Source: Tabrizicola aquatica (GTDB lineage Bacteria; Pseudomonadota; Alphaproteobacteria; Rhodobacterales; Rhodobacteraceae). From it: DNA of 64,000 bases. The notes beneath the pieces were generated by a model. The model was not told the DNA's origin, ran no database searches, and worked only from the letters and a program-made list of their open reading frames with translations. Of this stretch, positions 1 through 7,214 are shown one piece after another. The stretch covers positions 62,001-126,000 of the forward strand of contig NZ_PJON01000004.1 in the NCBI RefSeq assembly GCF_002900975.1. Direction: 5' to 3'. How positions within the stretch are numbered: the stretch's first letter is position 1; each line of letters begins with the position of its first letter. A program made the position numbers and the translations under genes.

Positions 1-2124
1 CAAAAGCGCCGGGGCGTGGAAGCGTGGGCCGAACTGCGCGGTCAGGCCCCGGCAGATCTCGACCGCCCGTGCCGCGCCGATCATGTCCAGCCACGAGAAC
101 GGTCCGCCCGACCAGGGCGCAAAGCCCCAGCCCAGGATCGCCCCCACGTCGCCTTCGCGGATATCGGTCAGAACACCTTCCTCCAGCGCCCGCACCGCCT
201 CCAGTACCTGCGCGAAAAGCAGTCGGTGCTGCACGTCGGCAAGGCTGGGCTGCGCCTTGTCCAGCGGATACTTCGCCTCCAGCCCGTCCCAGAGGCCCAG
301 ACGCTCGCCCTTGTCGGAATAGGCGTAGAAACCCGCGTTGGTTTTCTTGCCCAGCCGCCCCTGGTCGGCCATCCAGAAGATCACATGATCCACAGCTTCG
401 TCCGGGTAGTCCTTGCCCATCGCGGCCTTGGTCGCCTTGGCGATCTTCACCCCAAGGTCGATGGAGGTCTCGTCTACCAGTTGCAGCGGGCCAAGCGGCA
501 TCCCGACCAGCTTGGCGGCATTTTCCACCAGCGCCGGTTCCACCCCTTCGGCCACCATGCGGATACCTTCGTTGATGTAAGGAATGATGCAGCGGTTGGC
601 GTAGAAGAAGCGGGCGTCGTTGACAACGATGGGGGTCTTGCGGATCTGGCGGACGAAATCCAGCGCCTTGGCCACCGCGCGGTCGCCGGTCGCCTTGCCG
701 CGGATGATCTCGACCAGCATCATCTTGTCCACCGGGCTGAAGAAGTGGATTCCGATGAACTGCTCGGGCCGCTTCGATGCTGCAGCAAGCCCGGTGATCG
801 GCAGGGTGGAGGTGTTGGTGGCGTAGATGCAGTCCGGGCCCACGGCAGCCTCGACCTTGGCCGTCACCTCTGCCTTGATTTTCGGGTCCTCGAATACCGC
901 TTCCACGATCAGGTCCGCCCCGGCCAGCGCCGCGTAATCGGTCGTTGCGGTGATCCGACCCAGCACCTCGGCCTTCTTCTCGGCGGTGACCTTGCCGCGC
1001 TTCATCCCCTTGTCGAGGATGCCCTCGGAATGGGCCTTGCCCCGGTCGGCGGCGTCCTGCGCCGCGTCGATCAGGACGACCTCGATCCCGGCATTGGCGG
1101 CGACATAGGCGATGCCTGCACCCATCATCCCGGCACCGATGACGCCCAGTTTCTTCACCGCCATATCGGCGACCTTGGGCCGGTTCGCCCCTTTCTCCAG
1201 CGCTTCCTTGTTGATGAAAAGGCTGCGGATCATCGCGGTGGACGAGGGGTTCATCAGGACAGACGTAAAGTGCCGCGCCTCGATCTTCAGCGCCGTGTCG
1301 AAGGGAACCAACGCGCCCTCATAGACGGCAGCAAGCAGGGCCTTCGCGGCCGGATAGACGCCCATCGTCTTGCTGTGAACCATGGCCGAGGCCCCGACAA
1401 AGGTCATGAAGCCCGCCGGATGGTAGGGCGCGCCGCCCGGCATCTTGTAACCCTTGGCGTCCCAGGGTTTCACCAGGTCGGCGTCCGTGGCCGACAGCAC
1501 CCATTCCTTTGCCCGCGCCAAAAGCGCCTCGGGTGCCACGACCTCGTCGATGAGTCCGGCGGCCTTCGCTTCCTTGGGCGAGGAAAGCTTGCCCTCCAGC
1601 AGGAAGGGTGCCGCCATCATGGCACCCAGCTTGCGGGCCAGTCGCGTCGTGCCGCCCGCGCCGGGGAAGATTCCGACCATGATCTCGGGCAGGCCGATCT
1701 TGGCCTTGGGGTTGTCCGCCGCGATGATGCGGTGGCACGACAGCGGCAGTTCCAGCCCGATCCCCAGCGCGGTCCCCGGCAAGGCCGCGACGATGGGCTT
1801 GCCGCCCTTCAGCGTCTTGGGGTCCATCCCGGCGCGTTCGATCTTGCGCAGGACGTGGTGCATCTGCATCACGCCGTCGAAGATCGCCTCGGCCCCACCG
1901 GCCCGCATCTTCGCGATCACGTTCAGGTCCATGCCCCCGGCAAAGTCCTTCTTGCCCGAAGTGATGATCACGCCCTTCACCGCCCCATCCGCCAGGGCCT
2001 GGTCGATCAGCCCGTTCAAGGCCATGAACGCCTCGGTCGACATGACGTTCATCGACTTTGATGCGACGTCCCAGGTGATGGTGGCGACGCCGTCGGCATC
2101 GGTGGTCATGGTGAAGTCGGTCAT
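1..2124 (-). CDS. fadJ: FadJ/FadB-type enoyl-CoA hydratase / 3-hydroxyacyl-CoA dehydrogenase (3' end outside window)
   Basis: Multifunctional beta-oxidation enzyme that hydrates 2-enoyl-CoA and oxidises 3-hydroxyacyl-CoA with NAD. The reading frame begins MTDFTMTTDADG and stays open to base 1, giving 708 codons; the family is usually about 700-740 residues, so little is missing. The N-terminal third is a crotonase domain (ALPGTALGIGLELPLSCH, then GLPEIMVGIFPGAGG), followed by the Rossmann motif LGVIGAGMMGAGIAYVAANA and the TNTSTLPIT and GIHFFSPVDKM motifs of the dehydrogenase. The start is separated from the stop of the upstream NTF2-like gene by a single base, so translation is probably coupled. 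It is the last gene seen of the merR-led operon, together with acyl-CoA dehydrogenase and thiolase, which complete the cycle. Confidence 0.95.
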   Translation of the reverse strand, partial: MTDFTMTTDADGVATITWDVASKSMNVMSTEAFMALNGLIDQALADGAVKGVIITSGKKDFAGGMDLNVIAKMRAGGAEAIFDGVMQMHHVLRKIERAGMDPKTLKGGKPIVAALPGTALGIGLELPLSCHRIIAADNPKAKIGLPEIMVGIFPGAGGTTRLARKLGAMMAAPFLLEGKLSSPKEAKAAGLIDEVVAPEALLARAKEWVLSATDADLVKPWDAKGYKMPGGAPYHPAGFMTFVGASAMVHSKTMGVYPAAKALLAAVYEGALVPFDTALKIEARHFTSVLMNPSSTAMIRSLFINKEALEKGANRPKVADMAVKKLGVIGAGMMGAGIAYVAANAGIEVVLIDAAQDAADRGKAHSEGILDKGMKRGKVTAEKKAEVLGRITATTDYAALAGADLIVEAVFEDPKIKAEVTAKVEAAVGPDCIYATNTSTLPITGLAAASKRPEQFIGIHFFSPVDKMMLVEIIRGKATGDRAVAKALDFVRQIRKTPIVVNDARFFYANRCIIPYINEGIRMVAEGVEPALVENAAKLVGMPLGPLQLVDETSIDLGVKIAKATKAAMGKDYPDEAVDHVIFWMADQGRLGKKTNAGFYAYSDKGERLGLWDGLEAKYPLDKAQPSLADVQHRLLFAQVLEAVRALEEGVLTDIREGDVGAILGWGFAPWSGGPFSWLDMIGAARAVEICRGLTAQFGPRFHAPALL

Positions 2125-2125
2125 C

Positions 2126-2572
2126 TCAGCTCTCCTCGGTAGGCCAGGGTTCGGACGCAAGCCGGGTCAACAGGATCGGCCAGCGCGCGGCTTTGGTGGT
2201 GTTGTGGATCTTGATGGCTTTCCAGACGCCGCCGTAGCAGCCGATCCACATCTTGGAATGGAAGGTCGGCAGAACCTGGTGGTTTTCATTCATAAGCCGC
2301 GTGTCGTAGACGCCGACGATATGGTCCGTGCCTTGAAAGACCGCCGCCCGCACGGTGCGGATCATGCTGGTCACGCCATAGCCTTGCAGCATCGCGACAA
2401 AGTCGTCGAACCCGTCTTCCAGATCCTCAAGCGTGGCAATGCTCAGATTGGCGGACGAGGTCAGGATCCGCAGCGGCATCTGGATACGGGCGGCATAGGC
2501 CTCGAACTGCTCGGACATGACGGCATGGCCGACATCGTCAAGATAGGTCTGTAGAATGGCGGTCGGCTGCAC
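2126..2572 (-). CDS. NTF2/SnoaL-like small protein a
   Basis: Protein of about 148 residues with the length and pattern of an NTF2-like (SnoaL/DUF4440-type) alpha+beta cone: a helical start (ILQTYLDDVGHAVMSEQFEAY), then alternating strands ending in VWKAIKIHNTT. I place the start at the GTG at 2572, preceded by GGCAAGGA; the frame stays open upstream to 2935 but that part runs into the bicupin gene and shows no conserved motif. Two further genes with the same organisation lie upstream (3756-4214 and 4728-5147), each next to a cupin. The stop is one base from the fadJ start. NTF2-like proteins may be enzymes (isomerase, cyclase, hydratase) or ligand binders; no catalytic residue can be assigned, so the role in beta-oxidation is open. 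Confidence 0.75.
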   Translation of the reverse strand: MQPTAILQTYLDDVGHAVMSEQFEAYAARIQMPLRILTSSANLSIATLEDLEDGFDDFVAMLQGYGVTSMIRTVRAAVFQGTDHIVGVYDTRLMNENHQVLPTFHSKMWIGCYGGVWKAIKIHNTTKAARWPILLTRLASEPWPTEES

Positions 2573-2754
2573 GGCGGTGTCCTTGCCTGTCGTCGGGAGA
2601 TGGCGACCACCCCTGACAAGAAGGCGTCCACCATCGGCTTCCATGGTCGCTGAGGGCGCCAACGGATCATAGATCCGCGCACAACTCAAGATAGGCGCAT
2701 ACGACCCCACGCTAACCCTGGACGCGATCATCGGAACATGCCAGCCGCCAGCCA
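2573..2754. other. 182-bp non-coding gap inside the cupin/NTF2 block
   Basis: Gap between the bicupin stop and the NTF2-like gene a. It is less GC-rich than its surroundings in places (around 2680-2720) and contains no start with a good ribosome site other than the GTG at 2572. It may hold an internal promoter for NTF2-like a plus fadJ, or be a remnant left by the rearrangement that built the block. No clear -35/-10 pair or operator is visible. Confidence 0.4.
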
Positions 2755-3759
2755 TCACCGCAAAACCTTGCGCGGCCAGCCGGGATAAACGGTGCCGTCC
2801 TTGTGAAGTTGCGCACGCATGCAGTCGCGCCGGGAATAGTGCAGGTCGATGTCGGGATAGGTCACCTCGTCCTCGGGCAGGCGGGTGCCGGCGACGAAAT
2901 AGGTAACGGGCTGATCGGTGCGATTCTCCAGGCAATGGGCGTTAGGCACGCCGGCAGGCCAGCAGGCACAGGCGCCGCGGGAAAGGTCATGCGGACCGTC
3001 GTTTTCGTGCAGCGTGACCGTGCCGTTCAGCACGAACAGAAACTCATCCTCATTCGCATGCCAATGCCGCTGGCTGGAGCGCGCGCCGGGCAGCAGGGTC
3101 TCGGTGAACGCGCCAAACTGCGTCAGGCCGCCCGCGTCCGAAAGGGGCTGGGCGATGTAGTCGCCGATGTCATCATAGGGTGGCGGATAGCTGCCCTGCC
3201 CCCCCTCATCCGGGACCGAGCCCGCCCGGATGACCGCCGGCCGCTGCGTGCCGTCCCACGACCGGCCCCAGGGCGCGCGCAGGCCCAGAAGCCCGGCCGG
3301 AAGCGGGCCGCCCTTGATCACCGTACCGTCCTTGTCCTCGATCACCCAGGTGTCCGTATGGTTCACCTGGCGCAGGCCCTCGTCCGGATAGCTGCAGATG
3401 TCGCCCGCGGCCCGGCTGCCCAGCACCAGATACCGGCAGGGCGCGGCGCTGCGGTTCAGCAGGTGATGGGCGTTCGGGCAGCCATGCGGCCAGGCCACCG
3501 CGTCCCCCGGACCCAGGTCGTGCAGCCCCGCATCGTCGCGCAGGGTCACGCTGCCCTCCAGCACATAGACGAATTCATCCTCGGCCGAGTGCCAGTGCCG
3601 CCGCCCGGTCGTGGCGCCGGGAAACAGCGTCTGGTCATGCACTCCGAACTGGGTCAGCCCACCCGCATCCGACAGATGCAGCGTCTCGACCCGTCCCAGG
3701 CGGGTAAGGTCCGCCTCGGGGGTGACGCTGCGACGGATGCTGGCGGGGGCGACGATCAT
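2755..3759 (-). CDS. Bicupin protein (two fused cupin domains)
   Basis: A 334-residue protein made of two copies of one cupin unit. Copy 1 has LSDAGGLTQFG at about 29-39, RHWH..EDE with metal ligands H55, H57 and E62, and H98 in GCPNAHHL. Copy 2 has LSDAGGLTQFG at 206-216, H232, H234, E239 and H275 in GVPNAHCL. Both copies carry the full two-histidine cupin motif and the C-terminal DGT strand, so both can bind a divalent metal. No signal peptide, so cytoplasmic. A good AGGAGGT site precedes ATG 3759, and the start overlaps the NTF2-like b stop (ATGA). The single cupin at 4211-4681 is a third copy. Bicupins include dioxygenases, decarboxylases and isomerases; the substrate is unknown. Confidence 0.85.
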   Translation of the reverse strand: MIVAPASIRRSVTPEADLTRLGRVETLHLSDAGGLTQFGVHDQTLFPGATTGRRHWHSAEDEFVYVLEGSVTLRDDAGLHDLGPGDAVAWPHGCPNAHHLLNRSAAPCRYLVLGSRAAGDICSYPDEGLRQVNHTDTWVIEDKDGTVIKGGPLPAGLLGLRAPWGRSWDGTQRPAVIRAGSVPDEGGQGSYPPPYDDIGDYIAQPLSDAGGLTQFGAFTETLLPGARSSQRHWHANEDEFLFVLNGTVTLHENDGPHDLSRGACACWPAGVPNAHCLENRTDQPVTYFVAGTRLPEDEVTYPDIDLHYSRRDCMRAQLHKDGTVYPGWPRKVLR

Positions 3760-4214
3760 TGCACCTCCTGCCGGGTCAGGGCATCGACGTGGCCCATAAG
3801 ATCGGCCTCGGTCAGTGGCCAGCTGGCGCCTTCGATCATGTCGTACTGCGCTTCCGAGAAAAGCCAGCGGTCACCACGCCGGACCAGCGCGTGCCGCGAC
3901 AGTTGCGGATAGGCCAGCGACTCGCCATTGGCGATCAGATGGCTGCGGTGCCAGCCTTCGATCCGGTCGCGCGCCACATAATCGGCGGAACGGGCGATCC
4001 GTTCATAGTGCGTGATGCCGCGTGGCTTCAGGCTGCGGAGCAGGGTGTCGAAGGTCGGGCGCATCTCGTCGGCCGAGGTGATCAGATGCGTCGCGCGGCC
4101 GGTCTGCACCAGATAGGGCAGGTCGAGAAGGGCCATGTAGGCGTCGAAATCCTCGTCCCGGAAGGCCTGGGTGACGGCGTCAAGCGCCTGCTGGAAGATG
4201 TCGAGCGGGCTCAT
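3756..4214 (-). CDS. NTF2/SnoaL-like small protein b
   Basis: 152-residue protein of the NTF2-like type: N-terminal helices (ALDAVTQAFRDEDFDAYMALL), a strand-rich middle and a C-terminal RGDRWLFSEAQYDM strand typical of DUF4440/SnoaL proteins. Overlaps the single-cupin gene upstream and the bicupin gene downstream by 4 bp on each side, which indicates tight translational coupling. Same general layout as proteins a and c of this block (helix pair, F/Y-A-Y, long beta sheet), suggesting descent from one ancestor by duplication, although identity looks low by eye. No catalytic residue can be named. No signal peptide or membrane segment. Confidence 0.8.
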   Translation of the reverse strand: MSPLDIFQQALDAVTQAFRDEDFDAYMALLDLPYLVQTGRATHLITSADEMRPTFDTLLRSLKPRGITHYERIARSADYVARDRIEGWHRSHLIANGESLAYPQLSRHALVRRGDRWLFSEAQYDMIEGASWPLTEADLMGHVDALTRQEVQ

Positions 4215-4681
4215 CGCGGCCCCCGGAACTCGGTCCCGTCCTTATAGGTGAAACGCGCCTTCCCGCCGTCGATCTCGATCTTCAGGTCAACGTCGGAATA
4301 GGTTGCCACCTCGCGCGGGGCCTTGGTTCCGACCACCAGGAACCGTGCAACGCGGGCAGAGCGGTTGATGAAATGGTGCCCATCCGTGGACCCCGCCGGG
4401 AAGGCCGCGCAATCGCCCGCGCGCATGACGGTTTCGCCGGCGTCCTGCACCAGGGTGCATTCGCCTTCGGTCACCATCACGAACTCATCCTCGTTCAGGT
4501 GCCAGTGACGCAGACTGGACAGCGCCCCGGGCTCCAGCGTCACCAGATTGGCGCCGAACTGGGTCAGCCCGCCCGCATCGCCCAGGCGCAGCGAGGATCG
4601 CCCCTGCATCATGCTGGCATAGGGTTCGGGATAGATGCTGCCGGTTTTTACCGGGACTTTGGCAGGATCAATCACGGGCAT
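4211..4681 (-). CDS. Single-domain cupin protein
   Basis: 156-residue cupin closely related to each half of the bicupin downstream: LGDAGGLTQFG at 33-43, metal ligands H59, H61 and E66 in RHWHLNEDE, and H102 in DGHHF, followed by the same DGT-containing C-terminal strand. I start it at ATG 4681 because AAGGAG lies about 8 bases upstream; an upstream ATG at 4705 has no good ribosome site. It lies 46 bp downstream of NTF2-like c and overlaps NTF2-like b by 4 bp. Likely a metal-dependent cytoplasmic enzyme or small-molecule sensor; nothing in the sequence identifies the substrate. Confidence 0.85.
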   Translation of the reverse strand: MPVIDPAKVPVKTGSIYPEPYASMMQGRSSLRLGDAGGLTQFGANLVTLEPGALSSLRHWHLNEDEFVMVTEGECTLVQDAGETVMRAGDCAAFPAGSTDGHHFINRSARVARFLVVGTKAPREVATYSDVDLKIEIDGGKARFTYKDGTEFRGPR

Positions 4682-4727
4682 CGCGGGGCTCCTTCCGGCG
4701 GGCAATGGCTCGACCGGGGCCGCGCGG

Positions 4728-5147
4728 TCAGGCCGACAGGGCGAGTGCTGCGAAGCTGGGGTTCAGTTCCGGCATCGACAGACGGGTATAGGTCACCATT
4801 TCGGTGCGCATCCCGTCCGGCGTCAATCGGCTGTAGTACAGCGCCGAGGACACGCGCGTCGCGTCCGGCGCGATCTCGTGCCAGTCCACCCAAAAGCGCA
4901 CCCGGTCCGAGGTCGGCATGTCCACCGCAACCACCTCGGGCTGGATGGCATGGACGCCCCGGTCGCGGAACGCTTGGCGCAGCACGCCCAGCATCGCCCG
5001 CCCGTCGTCCGCATTGCGCACGATAAGCCGGCTTTTGCCCAGAAACAGCGGCAAGGGATAGCGGTACTGCTGGGCCAGCTCCTCCAGCCGCCCGGTCAGC
5101 AGCAGGTCGGCCCGGTTGCGCAACTGCGCCTGAACCTTCGCAAACAT
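4728..5147 (-). CDS. NTF2/SnoaL-like small protein c
   Basis: Protein of about 139 residues beginning MFAKVQAQLRN. NTF2-like pattern: two helices with LEELAQQY, a strand RLIVRNADDG, a third helix, and a long sheet VVAVDMPTSDRVRFWVDWHEI to EMVTYTRLSM. The frame is open further upstream to 5519 but that part overlaps the thiolase gene and is not conserved in character; ATG 5147 is the plausible start, with a weak GGGA upstream. First gene of the cupin/NTF2 block downstream of thiolase (157-bp gap), so the block may have its own promoter there. Function unknown. Confidence 0.75.
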   Translation of the reverse strand: MFAKVQAQLRNRADLLLTGRLEELAQQYRYPLPLFLGKSRLIVRNADDGRAMLGVLRQAFRDRGVHAIQPEVVAVDMPTSDRVRFWVDWHEIAPDATRVSSALYYSRLTPDGMRTEMVTYTRLSMPELNPSFAALALSA

Positions 5148-5304
5148 CACGTCCCGACCTTTCGCATCCCGATGGACAAGCAACGATCTTGGGAGAATCA
5201 CAGCTAGCACGACGCACGGACGCGACAATACCCTGCCCGAAAACGACAGCATGGCGGACTTGCCGTCCGTGCATATCGTTGCGGCAGGCAGGGTGCCGCA
5301 TGGG
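5148..5304. other. 157-bp gap upstream of the cupin/NTF2 block
   Basis: Non-coding region between the thiolase stop and NTF2-like c. It is the largest break upstream of the block and the natural place for a dedicated promoter. I see no perfect palindrome like the one upstream of merR and no convincing intrinsic terminator, so read-through from the beta-oxidation promoter is also possible. Confidence 0.4.
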
Positions 5305-6516
5305 TCAGACCCGCTCGATGATGGTTGCGGCGCCCATTCCGCTGGCGATGCAAAGCGTTGCAAGGCCAAGCTCCTTGTCCTGCCGCTCCAGCTCGTCCAG
5401 CAGGGTGCCGATGATGATCGCGCCGGTCGCGCCCAACGGATGCCCCATGGCAATAGCGCCACCATTGACGTTGACCAGCGCAGGATCGACGTCAAAGGCC
5501 TGCTGGAAGCGCAGGACAACGCTGGCGAAGGCTTCGTTGACTTCGAACAGATCGATGTCGCGGATGCCGATGCCGCTGTCCTGCAGGATCTTCTGCGTCG
5601 CCGGGACCGGACCGGTCAGCATGATCGTGGGATCGGTGCCGATCTTCGCCGTCGCCCGGATCTTGGCACGCGGCTTCAGCCCGTGGGCACGGCCGAACTC
5701 GGCGTTGCCTATCAGGACGGCCGCCGCCCCGTCCACGATGCCGCTGGAGTTGCCGGCATGGTGGATATGCTCGATCCGCTCCAGATGCGGATACTTCAGC
5801 ATGGCGACCTTGTCGAAGCCGGGCATCACCTCGCCCATGTCCTTGAAGGCAGGGCGCAGGGCCCCCAGCGTCTGCATGTCGGTGCCGGGGCGCATGTATT
5901 CGTCGGTCGCCAGGATCGGCAGACCGTTCTGGTCGCGGATCACCAGGACAGACTTCTCGAACCGCCCTTCCGCCCAGGCCAGCGCGGCGCGGCGCTGGGA
6001 TTCCACCGCCAGCGCGTCAACCTGATCGCGGGTGAAACCGTACTCCGTGGCGATGATATCCGCACTGATCCCCTGCGGGACGAAGTAGGTTTTCATCGCC
6101 AGCCCGGGGTCCACCGCAATCGCCGCCCCGTCGCTGCCCATCGCGACCCGGCCCATCATCTCGACCCCCCCGGCGATATAGGCGTGTCCCGCGCCGCCCT
6201 TCACCTGGTTCGCGGCAAGGTTCACCGCCTCCATTCCGCTCGCGCAGAAGCGGTTGATGGCAAGGCCGGGGATGCGTTCGTCCAGATCCGAAGCCAGCAC
6301 CGCCGACCGTGCGAGGCACCCGCCCTGCTCGCCGACCTGGGTCACGTTGCCCCAGATCACGTCCTCGACGACATGGCCCTCCAGCCCGTTCCGCTCTTTC
6401 ACCGCGTTCAGCACCTTGGCCGACAGCGCGACCGAGGTCAGCTCGTGCAGGGCTCCGTCGGGACGGCCCTTGCCGCGCGGGCTGCGGACGGCGTCATAGA
6501 TATAGGCTTCGGTCAT
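5305..6516 (-). CDS. fadA: Acetyl-CoA C-acyltransferase (thiolase)
   Basis: 403-residue thiolase that cleaves 3-ketoacyl-CoA with CoA, the last step of beta-oxidation. The nucleophilic cysteine is C91 (NRFCASGMEAVN), the catalytic histidine H359 in GHPLGATG, and the second cysteine C389 in CIASGMG. Length is normal for the family. GAGGAG precedes ATG 6516. It lies 10 bp downstream of the GST-like gene and upstream of the cupin/NTF2 block and fadJ, so all enzymes of a beta-oxidation turn are in one transcription direction. Confidence 0.95.
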   Translation of the reverse strand: MTEAYIYDAVRSPRGKGRPDGALHELTSVALSAKVLNAVKERNGLEGHVVEDVIWGNVTQVGEQGGCLARSAVLASDLDERIPGLAINRFCASGMEAVNLAANQVKGGAGHAYIAGGVEMMGRVAMGSDGAAIAVDPGLAMKTYFVPQGISADIIATEYGFTRDQVDALAVESQRRAALAWAEGRFEKSVLVIRDQNGLPILATDEYMRPGTDMQTLGALRPAFKDMGEVMPGFDKVAMLKYPHLERIEHIHHAGNSSGIVDGAAAVLIGNAEFGRAHGLKPRAKIRATAKIGTDPTIMLTGPVPATQKILQDSGIGIRDIDLFEVNEAFASVVLRFQQAFDVDPALVNVNGGAIAMGHPLGATGAIIIGTLLDELERQDKELGLATLCIASGMGAATIIERV

Positions 6517-6526
6517 GGTCGTCTCC

Positions 6527-7153
6527 TCAGGTGGCGGGCAAGGCCCGCTGCATCAGATCGTAGGGGTGTTTCCAGCCGGGAAGGGCCGCGATGCGGTCCA
6601 GCCAGCGGTCGATATGCGCCCACTCGGCACGGTCAAAGCCATAGGGCTCGGGGTAATAGAGGTAGCCCGCGCAGGACAGGTCGGCGATGGTGACGGCCTC
6701 GCCCGCGACCCAGTTCCGGGCCGAGAGGTGGTCGTTCAGCACGGTATAGGCGGCCTTCAGGCGACCTTGCAGGAAGGGGATCACGCCTTCGGGGCGCTTC
6801 TCGGGCGGCAGGAAGTTCATCAAGAACCGCGTGGTACCGATCTGCGTGGACAGCTTGTGGTTGTCCCAGAAGAGCCAGCGCAGCACCTCGCGCCGTTCCG
6901 CGGCCGACTTGCCGCCCAGCTTGCCGGTCTTGGAGCTGATATAGTCCAGGATCACGCCCGACTGCGTCAGGGTCGTATCCCCGTCGATCAGCACGGGAAC
7001 CTCGCCCATCTCGTTGATCTTCTTGAACTCGGGCGACCGCCCCTCGCCCTTGAAAAAGTCGACATGGACCGGTTCCCAATCGAGATCGGCCATTTCCAGC
7101 GCCAAGGCGCATTTGTAGGCGTTGCCGCTTTCGCCGAAACAGTACAGCTTCAT
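6527..7153 (-). CDS. Glutathione S-transferase family protein
   Basis: 208-residue GST with an N-terminal thioredoxin-like domain (MKLYCFGESGNAYK at the glutathione site, NEMGEVPVLIDGD with the conserved cis-proline, then TQSGVILDYI) and an all-helical C-terminal domain containing the N-capping motif VTIADLSCAGYLYY. Cytoplasmic. GGGGAG precedes the ATG. It sits between acyl-CoA dehydrogenase and thiolase in the operon, an arrangement I recall from Rhodobacteraceae; a role in detoxifying reactive acyl intermediates is an inference from position only. Confidence 0.9.
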   Translation of the reverse strand: MKLYCFGESGNAYKCALALEMADLDWEPVHVDFFKGEGRSPEFKKINEMGEVPVLIDGDTTLTQSGVILDYISSKTGKLGGKSAAERREVLRWLFWDNHKLSTQIGTTRFLMNFLPPEKRPEGVIPFLQGRLKAAYTVLNDHLSARNWVAGEAVTIADLSCAGYLYYPEPYGFDRAEWAHIDRWLDRIAALPGWKHPYDLMQRALPAT

Positions 7154-7214
7154 GTCGTTCTCCCCAGGACCGGTCTAAGGGGCGGGCCGTCGCGGCCCGC
7201 CTTGGGGCAAAAGC

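Noticed and set aside
16-2061. 681-codon open frame on the plus strand
   Set aside because: Antisense to the fadJ-type gene, whose protein has clear crotonase and dehydrogenase motifs; the plus-strand translation is low-complexity Gly/Arg/His-rich without motifs. High-GC codon bias produces such shadows.
2573-2935. N-terminal extension of NTF2-like a
   Set aside because: Runs antiparallel to domain logic of the family, overlaps the bicupin gene and lacks a ribosome site; GTG 2572 has GGCAAGGA upstream.
5148-5519. N-terminal extension of NTF2-like c into the thiolase gene
   Set aside because: Overlaps the conserved thiolase C terminus and has no NTF2-like features; ATG 5147 gives a normal-length protein.
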